From: Massilia sp. PDC64
Lineage (GTDB): Bacteria > Pseudomonadota > Gammaproteobacteria > Burkholderiales > Burkholderiaceae_D
Direction of reading: 5' to 3'
Length of the DNA: 64,000 nt
Assembly (NCBI RefSeq): GCF_900101265.1
Contig: NZ_FMZS01000003.1
Span: forward strand, 372,001 to 436,000
The notes under the pieces were generated by a model. It had not been told where the DNA came from and ran no database searches. It was given only the letters and a program-made list of their open reading frames with translations. The translations under genes were made by a program, and so were the position numbers. Below, in pieces: positions 52,972 through 62,673 of this stretch. Position 1 is the first letter of the stretch; each line of letters starts with the position of its first letter.

Positions 52972-55239
52972 ATGCCCTACGATCCCCATCCGCCCGCGGT
53001 CAAGCCGTACATTCCCGCGTCCGCGCATTTGCCGGAGCTGACCTGGCGCGCCCTGATCATGGGCACCGTGCTGGGCATGGTGTTCGGCGCGTCGTCGCTG
53101 TACCTCGTGCTGAAAGTGGGCCTGACCGTCAGCGCATCGATTCCCGTGGCCGTCATCGCGATCACCCTGTTCGGCCTTGCGAAGAAGGTGGGCGGGCGCG
53201 AATCCACGATCCTCGAAAACAGCATCACGCAGACGGCCGGTTCGGCCGGCGAATCGATCGCGTTCGGCCTCGGCTGCACCATGCCCGCGATCCTGATCCT
53301 CGGCTTCGACCTGGAGATCTCGCGCGTGATGCTCGTGGGCGTGCTGGGCGGCCTGCTGGGCATCCTCATGATGATCCCGATGCGCCGCACGATGATCGTC
53401 GACCAGCACCGCGAACTGAAATACCCGGAAGGCACGGCATGCGCCGAAGTGCTGAAGGCCGCGGCGACGCAGACGTCGCGCGAGGCCGCCGGCGAGGTGC
53501 GCGACGAGAACTCGGACGAAGCGAAGGAAGCCCGCCGGCGCGCCTTCATCATCTTCGGCGGCTTCGGTCTCGGCCTGCTGTACAAGGTCCTCAACATCTC
53601 GCTGAAGCTGTGGAAGGACACCGTCAACTTCATCTTCGACGCGCCCCTGAAGGCGGGTTCGGCCGGGGCCGAGATCTCGCCGGAGCTGCTGGGCGTCGGC
53701 TACATCATCGGCCCGCGCATCGCGATGATCATGGCGGGCGGCGGCGTGCTGTCGTACCTGCTCCTGATCCCGATGATCAAGTTTTTCGGCGATTCGCTGA
53801 CGGTGCCCGTGGCGCCGGGCACGATGCTGATCCGCGACATGAGCCCCGACGACGTGCGCAGCGCCTACGTGCTGTACATCGGCGCGGGCGCCGTGGCGGC
53901 CGGCGGCCTGATTTCCCTCGTGCGCTCGTTGCCCACGATCTGGGGCGGCCTGAAAGCCGGCCTGTCCGGATTCGGGAACAACGCGGCCAAGGCGTCCACC
54001 GCCGACACGTCGCTGCGCACCGAGCAGGACATGCCGCTGAAATGGGTGGTGATCGGCTGCCTGGGCATCATCGCCGTGATCACGTTCGCGACGCCGCTGC
54101 ACATGAATGTGCTGGGCGCGCTGCTGATCCTCGTGTTCGGGTTCCTGTTCTCGACCGTGTCGTCGCGCCTGACGGGCGAGGTGGGCTCGTCGTCGAACCC
54201 GATCTCCGGCATGGCCGTGGCGACGCTGCTGTTCACGTGCCTGATCTTCCTCGTGATGGGCTGGACGGGCGGCCGCTACTACGTGACGGCGCTGTCGGTC
54301 GGCGCCATCGTCTGCATCGCCGCCAGCAACGCGGGCACGACGTCGCAAGACCTCAAGACGGGCTTCCTCGTCGGCTCGACGCCGAAGCTGCAGCAATACG
54401 CGATCTTGGCGGGCGCGCTGGCGTCCGCGCTGATCCTGGGGCCGATCCTGCTGAAGCTGAACGACGCGGGCACCGTGTACGTGCCGGCCGCGCAGGTGGC
54501 GCCGCACGTCACGACGGATGCGTCGAAGCTGGCGGAGACCGCGCAGCTGCAGGGCCCGCAGGCCGCATCGGACCACGCGACCTATAAAGTGTGGCAGAAG
54601 ACGGATACCGTGGGCGGCCCCGCCGGCAAATACCTCGTGCGCGCCGACGGTTCGCTGGCGTACCTCGTCGACCCGGGCATAAACGGCCAGTATCACACGC
54701 GCCCGGACGGCACCGAAGTGAAGAAATTCGATGCGCCGAAGGCCGTGCTGATGTCCTACATCATCAAGGGCATCCTCGACCACCAGCTGCCGTGGACCCT
54801 CGTGCTGTTCGGCGTGATGGTGGCCGTCGTGCTGGAGATGTCCGGCGTCGCGTCGCTCGCGTTCACGGTGGGCGTGTACCTGCCGCTCGTGTCCACGTTG
54901 CCGATCGCGATCGGCGGCATCATCCGCTGGATGGTCGACCGCCGCAACAACAGGCTGCCCCAGTACCAGGGCCTGAACGAGGAAGAACTGCAGGCCGCGG
55001 GCGACCGCAGTTCCGGCACCTTGCTGGCGTCCGGTTACATCGCGGGCGGCGCGCTGGCCGGCATCATCATCGCCATCACGGCCGGCGTGATGACGGACTT
55101 CGACGATGCGATGAACAAGTGGGCCGAGGCCGCGAATCCGTTCTTCGCGGGCGCCAGCGCGGACCTGCTGTCGATCCTGCCGTATGCGGCCATCTGCGTG
55201 CTGCTGTACGTCGTCGGCCGAGAGAAGGCCACGAAATAA
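52972..55239 (+). CDS. OPT family oligopeptide transporter
   Basis: 755 aa with about 14-16 membrane helices. OPT signatures are LTWRALIMGTVLGMVFGASSLYL, quoted in part as ALIMGTVLGMVFGASSLYL, then RESTILENSITQTAGSAGES, RRTMIVDQHRELKYPEGTACAEVL, in part, and NAGTTSQDLKTGFLVGSTP (NAGTTSQDLKTG). A hydrophilic loop of about 80 residues (about 495-575) includes VPAAQVAPHVTTD and a YLVRADGSLAYLV stretch. The bacterial OPT group moves peptides or metal chelates with protons. The start is fixed by GAAGGA upstream and by the family N-terminus. Ends one base before a convergent LysR gene. Confidence 0.9.
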   Translation: MPYDPHPPAVKPYIPASAHLPELTWRALIMGTVLGMVFGASSLYLVLKVGLTVSASIPVAVIAITLFGLAKKVGGRESTILENSITQTAGSAGESIAFGLGCTMPAILILGFDLEISRVMLVGVLGGLLGILMMIPMRRTMIVDQHRELKYPEGTACAEVLKAAATQTSREAAGEVRDENSDEAKEARRRAFIIFGGFGLGLLYKVLNISLKLWKDTVNFIFDAPLKAGSAGAEISPELLGVGYIIGPRIAMIMAGGGVLSYLLLIPMIKFFGDSLTVPVAPGTMLIRDMSPDDVRSAYVLYIGAGAVAAGGLISLVRSLPTIWGGLKAGLSGFGNNAAKASTADTSLRTEQDMPLKWVVIGCLGIIAVITFATPLHMNVLGALLILVFGFLFSTVSSRLTGEVGSSSNPISGMAVATLLFTCLIFLVMGWTGGRYYVTALSVGAIVCIAASNAGTTSQDLKTGFLVGSTPKLQQYAILAGALASALILGPILLKLNDAGTVYVPAAQVAPHVTTDASKLAETAQLQGPQAASDHATYKVWQKTDTVGGPAGKYLVRADGSLAYLVDPGINGQYHTRPDGTEVKKFDAPKAVLMSYIIKGILDHQLPWTLVLFGVMVAVVLEMSGVASLAFTVGVYLPLVSTLPIAIGGIIRWMVDRRNNRLPQYQGLNEEELQAAGDRSSGTLLASGYIAGGALAGIIIAITAGVMTDFDDAMNKWAEAANPFFAGASADLLSILPYAAICVLLYVVGREKATK

Positions 55240-56133
55240 TCAGGCGATCGTCGCCTTCATGGCCTCCATTTCCGCGACGATCCAGTCGCGGAAATGCTGG
55301 ACCTTCGTCATCGCCTCCTTGTGCGGATTGACGAGCAGCCGGTACCCATACCCGAACGGCGCGCTGCGGCACGCGAGCTGCAGCAGCGTGCCCGCGCGGA
55401 TGTCCTCGAACGCGATCCCGTACGGCACGAGGCCGATCCCCTGGCCCGCGACGGCCGCCTGCGCCAGCACGCCCCAGTGGCTGTACGTCCGCGAGAAATC
55501 GTAGTCGCCTTTCAGTGCGCGGTTCTCGTTCAACAGCTGCAGCCAGGATTCCGGCGTGCGTTCGCACAGCAGCGGAAACCGGGTCAGGTCCGACAGCTGC
55601 AGGGCATCCTGGCCCTCCGCCAATAAATCCGGGCTGTACACGGGCACGAGCCGCTCGCGGAACAGCAGGGCGGGGTCGTCGTCGCGCACGGGACCGTAGC
55701 GGATCGCGACGTCGACGGCATCGTCCTCGATGTCGACCGGCGTGTCGTTGGAGTCGATGCGCAGGTCCAGCTCCGGATGCAGCTTCGTGAAGCGCGACAT
55801 GCGGGGCACCAGCCACTTGATCGCGAACGAGTGCGTCGTCGAGATGCGCAGCACGGCTTCCTCGTCGCCCCGCTGCAGCGCCGCCACCTTGCCGCGCAGG
55901 TCCGCGAGCATGCGGGCGACGACGATTGCCAGTTCCTGGCCCTTGGCCGTCAGCGCGATGTGGCGCGGATGCCGCACGAACAGCGGGAAGCCGATGGCTT
56001 CTTCCAGCTGTTTGACCTGCAGGCTGACGGCGGCGGGCGTCTTGTGCAGCTCGCGCGCGGCCAGCTTGAAACTGCCCCAGCGCGCGGCGCAATCGAAATC
56101 GATGAGGCCCGACAGGCTGCGCAGCGGCTTCAA
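55240..56133 (-). CDS. LysR-type transcriptional regulator
   Basis: 297 aa. N-terminal winged helix-turn-helix: LIDFDCAARWGSFKLAARELHKTPAAVSLQVKQLEE, quoted in part as FKLAARELHKTPAAVSLQV, then LTAKGQELAI. The C-terminal effector domain resembles the GcvA group (LDLRIDSNDTPVDIEDDAVDVAIRYG, in part DAVDVAIRYG). The start codon is TTG with a poor ribosome site. It is divergent from the epimerase-like gene, with a dyad between them, and is likely its regulator. Autoregulation is likely. Confidence 0.88.
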   Translation of the reverse strand: MKPLRSLSGLIDFDCAARWGSFKLAARELHKTPAAVSLQVKQLEEAIGFPLFVRHPRHIALTAKGQELAIVVARMLADLRGKVAALQRGDEEAVLRISTTHSFAIKWLVPRMSRFTKLHPELDLRIDSNDTPVDIEDDAVDVAIRYGPVRDDDPALLFRERLVPVYSPDLLAEGQDALQLSDLTRFPLLCERTPESWLQLLNENRALKGDYDFSRTYSHWGVLAQAAVAGQGIGLVPYGIAFEDIRAGTLLQLACRSAPFGYGYRLLVNPHKEAMTKVQHFRDWIVAEMEAMKATIA

Positions 56134-56197
56134 GCGGTCACCGAGCGTAAGTTTTTCTTATTCATATCATTTATTTTTCTCGTTTGAACAATTGCCG

Positions 56198-56217
56198 TTC
56201 TGGTTACAGAATATAAC
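56198..56217. promoter_or_regulatory. LysR-type operator and -10 in the LysR/epimerase intergenic region
   Basis: A perfect dyad TTCTG-N4-CAGAA (56198-56211) contains the LysR T-N11-A pattern. TATAAC (56212-56217) follows directly and could be the -10 of the rightward gene. The surrounding 136 bases are unusually AT-rich. Confidence 0.55.
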
Positions 56218-56269
56218 GGATTCACCAAAACAGTGCTACGTGCCTCGCCCACAGACTAAGGAAAACTTC

Positions 56270-57199
56270 ATGCCCAAGAATATCCTGGTGATCGGTGGTA
56301 CCCGTTATATCGGCAAGCTCCTCGTGCAGCGCCTGCTGCGCGCCGGCCATCGCGTCACCATCGCGACGCGCGGCTATGCGCCCGACCCGTTCGGCGACCG
56401 GATCGCGCGCGTGCGCGTCGACCGGCGCAACGAGACCGCGATGCGCAACGCGTTCGCCCGCCTCGGCCCGTTCGACATCGTGTACGACCAGATGTGCTAC
56501 AACCCGCTGGACGCGGCCATCTCGGTGCGCACGTTCGCGGGCAAGGTAGGGCGCTACGTGATGGCGTCCACGATCGATGCCTACCGCGCCCTCGGCTACG
56601 ACCATGCGGAGCCGCTGCGCGAGAGCGACCTGGCCGTGGAGGCGCAGCCGATCGACACGGGCTATCCGTGGCACGACCCGTGCCGCGCGACGGAATGCTA
56701 TGTGGCGGGCAAGGTGCAGGCCGAGGCCTATCTCGTGCGCGACGGCTCGCTGCCCCTCGTCACGCCGCGCCTGGCGCACGTACTGGGCGGACCGGAAGAT
56801 TTCACGGGTCGCCTCGCGCACTACGTGGAGCTGGCGCGCATGAACGGGGTGCTGGAATACTCGAACCCGGACGCGGTGCTGTCCTTCATGCCGCTGCAGG
56901 GCGCGGCCGACTTCCTCGTCTGGGTCGGCATGCAGGATTTCACGGGGCCCATCAACGCGGCCTGCGACGGCGCGCTGTCGGCGAAGAGTCTGTACGAGCG
57001 GGTGGGTGCCGTGCTCGACACGAAGGTGGCGATGCGCCAGCGCGTGCCGCCGGCGGAGATGGGGCGATTGTCGCCGTTCGACGTGCCGGGCGCGATGGTC
57101 CTCGACACGTCGCGCGCGCAGGCGCTGGGCTACCGGTTCGGGCATTGCGACGACTGGATCGACGATACGATCCAGCTGCACGACCTGGCGTTCGTGTGA
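56270..57199 (+). CDS. NAD(P)-dependent epimerase/dehydratase-like protein
   Basis: 309 aa, extended SDR. The Rossmann motif is VIGGTRYIGKLLVQRLL (GGTRxIG type), then RVRVDRRNETAM and DIVYDQMCYNPLDA. The canonical YxxxK is not obvious. The nearest is AYRALGYDH with no Lys four residues on, while CYVAGKVQAEAY further on has Y-x3-K and may be the real pair. The C-terminal part has FMPLQGAADFLVWVG and a nucleotide-sugar-like pocket. The substrate is unknown. AAGGA precedes the start. Probably controlled by the divergent LysR protein. Confidence 0.8.
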   Translation: MPKNILVIGGTRYIGKLLVQRLLRAGHRVTIATRGYAPDPFGDRIARVRVDRRNETAMRNAFARLGPFDIVYDQMCYNPLDAAISVRTFAGKVGRYVMASTIDAYRALGYDHAEPLRESDLAVEAQPIDTGYPWHDPCRATECYVAGKVQAEAYLVRDGSLPLVTPRLAHVLGGPEDFTGRLAHYVELARMNGVLEYSNPDAVLSFMPLQGAADFLVWVGMQDFTGPINAACDGALSAKSLYERVGAVLDTKVAMRQRVPPAEMGRLSPFDVPGAMVLDTSRAQALGYRFGHCDDWIDDTIQLHDLAFV

Positions 57200-57208
57200 C
57201 GGTAAACG

Positions 57209-57236
57209 ACGACGGCGGCCCGGAGGCCGCCGTCGT
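57209..57236. terminator. Hairpin between the epimerase-like and POT genes (both directions)
   Basis: A 12-bp perfect stem (ACGACGGCGGCC / GGCCGCCGTCGT) with a CGGA loop between two convergent stops. No T tract on either side. Confidence 0.7.
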
Positions 57237-57254
57237 GACCGATGCGCGAACGGT

Positions 57255-58757
57255 TTATTTGACGCCGTGCATCAGTTTCTGGATCAGCGGCGCGATCAGG
57301 AACAGCAGCACGCCGGCGCCGATCAGCGCCCAGAAGCCGAACGTGTAGCCGGACAGGGCCGATTCCACGGTCATGCCTTTCTCACCCGAGACGACGGAAG
57401 CGAAGATGCCCGACAGGTTGTTGCCGATGCCGGTGGACAGGAACCAGCCGCCCATGCCCAGGCCCACGAGGCGGGTCGGCGCGAGCTTGGTCACCATCGA
57501 CAGGCCGATCGGCGACAGGCACAGTTCACCGATGGACTGGATCACGTACACCATGAACAGCGTCCAGAACGGGATCTTGCTGTCCGGGCCCACGAGGTGC
57601 TGCAGTGCGAACATCAGCAGCAGGAAGGCGAGGCCGTTGAAGATCAGGCCCAGGCCGAACTTGCGCGGGATCGACGGGTTCTTGCGGCCCATCGCGACCC
57701 ACACGGCAGCGACGACCGGCGCGCACACGATGATGGCCAGCGTGTTCACGGACTGGAACCAGCCGGTCGGGAAGACCCAGCCGCCGAAGTCGCGGCGCAC
57801 GATGTATTCGGCCAGGAAGGTGAACGAGCTGCCCGCCTGTTCGAAGAAGCACCAGAACATCACGTTGAAGAAGAAGATGACGAGCATGGCGATCGTCTTG
57901 TCGCGCACGACCGCGCCGCCGCGGATGCCTTCCACCATCAGCATGACGGCGAGGATGATGAAGAGGACGGACAGCACGCCCTGCAGTTTTTCCGCACCGA
58001 GCTTCAGCAGGAAGTACACGACCGGGATCACGACGAGCGAACCGACGATGACGCCGATGAGGCGCATCGGATTGGCCAGCGGGCCGGTGGCGGCGCCGAT
58101 ACCCTTCAGCATGCGGCGGCCGATCTGGAACCAGATCAGCGACAGGATCATGCCCACGCCGGCGGCGAAGAACACGACCTTGTAGGCCGGCACGCCGGTA
58201 CTGCCCGCCATGCTCTGCGCGAGGGCGCCGGTCAGGATTGGGGCGAGGAAGCCGCCGCCGTTGATGCCCATGTAGAAGATCGTGAAGCCGGAGTCGCGGC
58301 GCTGGTCGTTGATGCCGTACAGCTGGCCGACCATGGCGGAGATGTTCGGCTTGAACATGCCGTTGCCGACGATGATGGTGGCGAGGCCCAGCTTGAAGAC
58401 GTCCGGGTTCGGGATCGTGATGGCGAACAGGCCGGCCACCATGAACGCGGCGCCGACGAGGATCGAGCGCTGGTACCCGATCACGCGGTCCGCGATGTAG
58501 CCGCCGAACACGGCGCCGGCATACACCAGGGCGAGGTAGGAACCATAGGTCAGGTTGGCGTCGGCCTGGCCCACGCCGCTGCCGCCATAGAACTGGGCGA
58601 CGATGTAGAGCACCAGGGCCCAACGGATGCCGTAGAAAGCGAAGCGTTCCCAGAATTCCGTCATGAACAGCATCCAGAGGGGCGCCGGATGGCCCATGAT
58701 CTGCTTGAATTCCGGGACCGCCTTCGGTTCGGCGGTTGAAGTAGCTGCACCGCTCAT
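57255..58757 (-). CDS. POT family di-/tripeptide transporter (DtpA-like)
   Basis: 500 aa, 12-14 membrane helices. It has the POT proton site motif EFWERFAFYGIRWALVLY (the ExxER part), then GGYIADRVIGYQRSILVG, GNGMFKPNISAMVGQLY and FTIFYMGINGGGFLAPI (the FYxxINxG motif). Takes up di- and tripeptides with protons. The partner OPT gene upstream could supply longer peptides. Convergent with the epimerase-like gene, divergent from ppnN. Confidence 0.9.
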   Translation of the reverse strand: MSGAATSTAEPKAVPEFKQIMGHPAPLWMLFMTEFWERFAFYGIRWALVLYIVAQFYGGSGVGQADANLTYGSYLALVYAGAVFGGYIADRVIGYQRSILVGAAFMVAGLFAITIPNPDVFKLGLATIIVGNGMFKPNISAMVGQLYGINDQRRDSGFTIFYMGINGGGFLAPILTGALAQSMAGSTGVPAYKVVFFAAGVGMILSLIWFQIGRRMLKGIGAATGPLANPMRLIGVIVGSLVVIPVVYFLLKLGAEKLQGVLSVLFIILAVMLMVEGIRGGAVVRDKTIAMLVIFFFNVMFWCFFEQAGSSFTFLAEYIVRRDFGGWVFPTGWFQSVNTLAIIVCAPVVAAVWVAMGRKNPSIPRKFGLGLIFNGLAFLLLMFALQHLVGPDSKIPFWTLFMVYVIQSIGELCLSPIGLSMVTKLAPTRLVGLGMGGWFLSTGIGNNLSGIFASVVSGEKGMTVESALSGYTFGFWALIGAGVLLFLIAPLIQKLMHGVK

Positions 58758-58992
58758 GCGGTTCCTCCCCTAATCTTTTTAAGAGTGATTGTCTTTGCCT
58801 GGCCTGCGTGTCCTGGGTAAGGACCGCGGCTAGCGTCGCATTTTAGTGGAAATCGTGCATATGGGGCCAGCTTTTTACAGCTCAGCCGTATGCGGAATCG
58901 GCATAAGCGAAAACGGGGACGCAAACTCGTGTGACTTGTCGTATATTGGTGCAAAAGCCACACCGATTCACAGAAGAGAAAAGGAACAAACC

Positions 58993-60363
58993 ATGAACTA
59001 CGACGTCGTCGACACGCTGATTTCTCCGGAAGGACGGCTGGAAGTCCTGTCCAAGGCCGAGGTGTCCAAGCTCCTCGATACGAGCCAGGGCGGGCTGTAC
59101 CAGATTTTCCGCAAGTGCGCACTGGCGGTGCTCAACTCCGGCAGTTCGATCGACGATGGCAAGGAGCTGCTCGAACGCTACAAGGATTTCGACATCAAGA
59201 TCATCCAGCGCGAACGGGGCATCAAGCTCGATATCCGCGGTGCGCCTGCCCACGCCTTCGTCGACGGTAAGATGATCAAGGGTATCCACGAGCACCTGTT
59301 CTCGGTCCTGCGCGACATCGTCTACGTGAACTTCGAGGTGACGGACAACCCGCGCTTCGACCTCACGCGTCCGGAAGGCATCACGGATGCCGTCTTCCAC
59401 ATCCTGCGTAACGCCAACGTGATCCAGCCGCAGCGCAACCCGAACCTCGTCGTGTGCTGGGGCGGCCACTCGATCAACCGCGTCGAGTACAACTACTCGA
59501 AGCACGTGGGTTACCAGCTCGGCCTGCGCGAACTCGATATCTGCACGGGCTGCGGCCCGGGCGCGATGAAGGGCCCGATGAAGGGTGCCGCCATCGGCCA
59601 CGCCAAGCAGCGCCTGCAGGGCGGTCGCTACCTCGGCATCTCGGAGCCGGGCATCATCGCGGCCGAGTCGCCGAACCCGATCGTCAACGACCTCGTGATC
59701 ATGCCGGACATCGAGAAGCGCCTCGAAGCGTTCGTGCGCACGGGCCATGGCATCGTCGTGTTCCCGGGCGGCGCCGGCACGGCGGAAGAAATCCTGTACA
59801 TCCTCGGCATCCTGCTCCACCCGGACAACGCGGAACAGCCGTTCCCGCTCGTGTTTACGGGCCCGGCGACGGCCCGCGAATACTTCGAGCAGATCGACCA
59901 CTTCATCGGCCTCACGCTGGGCGAGGCGGCGCAGCGCCGCTACAAGATCATCATCGACGACCCGGATGCCGTGGCGCGCGAGATGCACCAGGGGATCCGC
60001 CAGGTGCGCGAATTCCGCAAGTCGCGCAGCGACGCGTACTACTTCAACTGGGGCCTCAAGATCGATCCGGAATTCCAGAAGCCGTTCCGTCCCACGCACG
60101 AGAACATGCGCAACCTGTCGCTGCACAAGAACCAGGAGACGCACCTGCTGGCCGCGAACCTGCGCCGCGCATTCTCCGGCGTCGTCGCGGGCAACGTGAA
60201 GGAAGAGGGCATCCGCGCGATCGAACAGTTCGGCAAGTTCGAGATCCATGGCGAGAACGAGATCATGGCGCCGATGGATGCGCTGCTGCAGTCGTTCGTG
60301 GAGCAGAGCCGGATGAAGTTGCCGGGCAAGGAGTACGTACCCTGCTATCGCGTCGTGCGGTGA
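58993..60363 (+). CDS. ppnN: Pyrimidine/purine nucleotide 5'-monophosphate nucleosidase PpnN
   Basis: 456 aa (E. coli PpnN/YgdH 454). The N-terminal DUF4478 domain opens TLISPEGRLEVLSKAEVSKL, quoted whole. The central LOG domain has TGCGPGAMKGPMKGA (the PGGxGTxxE partner) and VVFPGGAGTAEEILYILG, where the GG-GT-E nucleotide motif is seen. The C-terminal domain DUF3412 covers the end. It cuts nucleoside monophosphates into base and ribose-5-phosphate and is activated by (p)ppGpp in E. coli. AAGGA 7 bases before ATG fixes the start. Confidence 0.94.
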   Translation: MNYDVVDTLISPEGRLEVLSKAEVSKLLDTSQGGLYQIFRKCALAVLNSGSSIDDGKELLERYKDFDIKIIQRERGIKLDIRGAPAHAFVDGKMIKGIHEHLFSVLRDIVYVNFEVTDNPRFDLTRPEGITDAVFHILRNANVIQPQRNPNLVVCWGGHSINRVEYNYSKHVGYQLGLRELDICTGCGPGAMKGPMKGAAIGHAKQRLQGGRYLGISEPGIIAAESPNPIVNDLVIMPDIEKRLEAFVRTGHGIVVFPGGAGTAEEILYILGILLHPDNAEQPFPLVFTGPATAREYFEQIDHFIGLTLGEAAQRRYKIIIDDPDAVAREMHQGIRQVREFRKSRSDAYYFNWGLKIDPEFQKPFRPTHENMRNLSLHKNQETHLLAANLRRAFSGVVAGNVKEEGIRAIEQFGKFEIHGENEIMAPMDALLQSFVEQSRMKLPGKEYVPCYRVVR

Positions 60364-60381
60364 CGCGAACGTACGGGCGAT

Positions 60382-60419
60382 AAAAAAGGCGCGGACGACG
60401 AATCGTCCGCGCCTTTTTT
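60382..60419. terminator. Bidirectional terminator between ppnN and lysS
   Basis: A 17-bp stem, A6-GGCGCGGACGA pairing with TCGTCCGCGCC-T6, with a CGAA loop. The A and T runs make it a Rho-independent terminator on both strands, between two convergent genes. Confidence 0.9.
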
Positions 60420-60434
60420 CGTGATGCGTGACGC

Positions 60435-61979
60435 TTAATCTTCCTTGCGCAGGTGCGGGAACAGCAGCACGTCGCGGATGTTCGGCGAATCGGTGATGAT
60501 CATCATGAGGCGGTCGATACCGATGCCGCAGCCGCCCGTCGGAGGCATGCCGTATTCCAGCGCGCGGATGTAGTCGGCGTCGTAGTACATCGCCTCCTCG
60601 TCGCCCGCCTGCTTCGCTTCGACCTGGGCGAGGAAGCGTGCCGACTGGTCTTCCGGATCGTTCAGCTCCGAGAAGCCGTTGGCGATCTCGCGGCCCACCA
60701 TGAACAGCTCGAAGCGTTCCGTGATGCCTTCGCGCGTGTCCGACGCGCGCGCCAGCGGCGACACTTCGACCGGGTAGTCGATGATGAAGGTCGGTTCCCA
60801 CAGCTGCGCTTCCGCGGTCTCTTCGAACAGCGACAGCTGCAGCGCGCCCAGGCCCGAGATGGCGTGCGGCTTGACGCCGAACTTCGCCAGTTCCGCCTTC
60901 AGGAAGTCCATGTCGTGCAGCTGCTCGTCCGTGTAGTGCGGGGCGAACTTGTTGATGGCCTGGACGATCGTCAGGCGGTGGAACGGTTTGGAGAGGTCCA
61001 GCGCGCGGCCGCCGTACGTCAGTTCGGCGGTGCCGTGCGCGTCGATGGCGGCCTGGCGGATCACGGCTTCCGTGAAGTCCATCAGCCACTTGTAATCGGT
61101 CCACGCGGCGTAGAATTCCATCATCGTGAATTCCGGATTGTGGCGGATCGACACGCCCTCGTTGCGGAAGTTACGGTTGATTTCGAACACGCGGTCGAAG
61201 CCGCCCACGACGAGGCGCTTCAGATACAGCTCCGGCGCGATGCGCAGGAACATCTGCATGTCGAGCGCGTTGTGGTGCGTGATGAACGGCTTTGCCGCGG
61301 CGCCGCCCGGGATCGGGTGCAGCATCGGCGTCTCGACTTCCATGAAGCCGTGGTCCTGCATGAAGCGGCGGATCGACGCGATGGCGGCCGTGCGGGCCTT
61401 GAACGTGCGGCGCGTCTCTTCGTTCATGATCAGGTCGACGTAGCGCTGGCGGTACTTCGTTTCCTGGTCGGCGAGGCCGTGGAACTTGTCGGGCAGGGGA
61501 CGCAGCGACTTGGTGATCAGGCGCAGCGTGGTGACCTTGACGGTCAGTTCGTCCGTTTTCGTCTTGAACAGGGTGCCCGCGACGCCGAGGATGTCGCCCA
61601 GGTCGTAGTGGCGGAACGCTTCCATCGCTTCCTCGCCCGTGTTGTCCAGGGTGACGTAGATCTGGATGCGGCCGTCGGCGCGCGGGCCCGACGAATCCTG
61701 CAAGGTCGCGAACGCGGCCTTCTTGCCCGCTTCGCGCTTGAGCATCATGCGGCCGGCCAGCACGACCTGCTGCGGTTCCGCTTCCAGCTGTTCGCGGGTC
61801 CAGCCGCCGAACTGCTCGGTGAGATCGGCCGCCTTGTGCTGCGGGACGAAGTCGTTCGGGAACGCGATGCCTTTTTCGCGGATCGCGGCCAGCTTGGCGC
61901 GGCGCTCGGCGATGATCTTGTTGTCTTCGGCCGCGAGGGTCGACGGCTCGTTTTGTTGTTCTTGGTTCTCGGTGCTCAT
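60435..61979 (-). CDS. lysS: Lysine-tRNA ligase LysS (class II)
   Basis: 514 aa (E. coli 505). OB-fold anticodon domain ([22 protein letters not shown], in part [16 protein letters not shown]) and class II catalytic core: motif 1 around [17 protein letters not shown], motif 2 [22 protein letters not shown] (FRNEG...[12 protein letters not shown], split), motif 3 [11 protein letters not shown]. Charges tRNA-Lys. Follows the HAD gene after 24 bases and is downstream of prfB, the classical prfB-lysS operon. Shares the terminator with ppnN. Confidence 0.96.
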   Translation of the reverse strand: MSTENQEQQNEPSTLAAEDNKIIAERRAKLAAIREKGIAFPNDFVPQHKAADLTEQFGGWTREQLEAEPQQVVLAGRMMLKREAGKKAAFATLQDSSGPRADGRIQIYVTLDNTGEEAMEAFRHYDLGDILGVAGTLFKTKTDELTVKVTTLRLITKSLRPLPDKFHGLADQETKYRQRYVDLIMNEETRRTFKARTAAIASIRRFMQDHGFMEVETPMLHPIPGGAAAKPFITHHNALDMQMFLRIAPELYLKRLVVGGFDRVFEINRNFRNEGVSIRHNPEFTMMEFYAAWTDYKWLMDFTEAVIRQAAIDAHGTAELTYGGRALDLSKPFHRLTIVQAINKFAPHYTDEQLHDMDFLKAELAKFGVKPHAISGLGALQLSLFEETAEAQLWEPTFIIDYPVEVSPLARASDTREGITERFELFMVGREIANGFSELNDPEDQSARFLAQVEAKQAGDEEAMYYDADYIRALEYGMPPTGGCGIGIDRLMMIITDSPNIRDVLLFPHLRKED

Positions 61980-62003
61980 GTCAGTATCTGTCTAGTTTGG
62001 AAT

Positions 62004-62669
62004 TCACGGGGTGCCGAGCAGCTCGCCGACGTTCAGGTCTTCGTAGTGTGCGACGACGCGGATGACATTGTCGAATTCGCGGAACGCGTCGGCGGGCAGC
62101 GTGGTTGTGATGACGACGGCCTTCATGCCCGCGCGGCGCGCCGCTTCCACGCCCATCGGCGCGTCTTCGAACACGATGCAGTCCGCGGGATGCACGCCCA
62201 GCTTCTCGGCCGCTTTGAGGAAGACGTCCGGATGCGGCTTGCCGCGCGCGACGTCGGCTGCGCCCACGACGGCATCGAAATGGCGGCGCAGGTCCAGGTC
62301 GTCGAGCGTGAAGACGATATTCGCGGGCGGGGCGGACGTCGCCACCGCCAGCTTCACGCCTTGGGCGCGCGCCGCCGTCACGAAGCCCTCGAAGCCCTGG
62401 ATGGCGCTGCGGTGCGGGCCGTACATTTCGCGGTACAGCACGTCCTTCTCCTGCGCCAGCACGGCGATCTCGTCTTCCGGAATGTCCGGGCCGAGCCGCT
62501 CGCGCAGGATCTCGCGGCCTTGCGCTCCGGCCGTCTCGCGGAAGAACGCGTCCGGATCGTACGTCTTGCCGCGGCGGGCGAAGAACGCCAGCCACGAATC
62601 CGTGTGGAAGGCCATGTTGTCGACGATGGTGCCGTCCATGTCGAAGACGAAGGCGCGCTGCTGCGTCAT
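62004..62669 (-). CDS. HAD-superfamily hydrolase, phosphoglucomutase-like
   Basis: 221 aa. Motif I FVFDMDGTIVDNMAFHTDSW (nucleophile Asp and acid/base Asp in DMDGT), a cap domain with ETAGAQGREIL, motif II VATSAPP (Thr/Ser), Lys in RGKPHPDVFLKAAEKLG and motif IV CIVFEDAPMGVEAARRAGM. The beta-phosphoglucomutase / phosphatase subgroup (GPD, YniC type). The substrate is unknown. It sits between prfB and lysS with 4 and 24 bases spacing, so it is in their operon. It is not part of that operon in E. coli. Confidence 0.87.
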   Translation of the reverse strand: MTQQRAFVFDMDGTIVDNMAFHTDSWLAFFARRGKTYDPDAFFRETAGAQGREILRERLGPDIPEDEIAVLAQEKDVLYREMYGPHRSAIQGFEGFVTAARAQGVKLAVATSAPPANIVFTLDDLDLRRHFDAVVGAADVARGKPHPDVFLKAAEKLGVHPADCIVFEDAPMGVEAARRAGMKAVVITTTLPADAFREFDNVIRVVAHYEDLNVGELLGTP

Positions 62670-62673
62670 CTGG

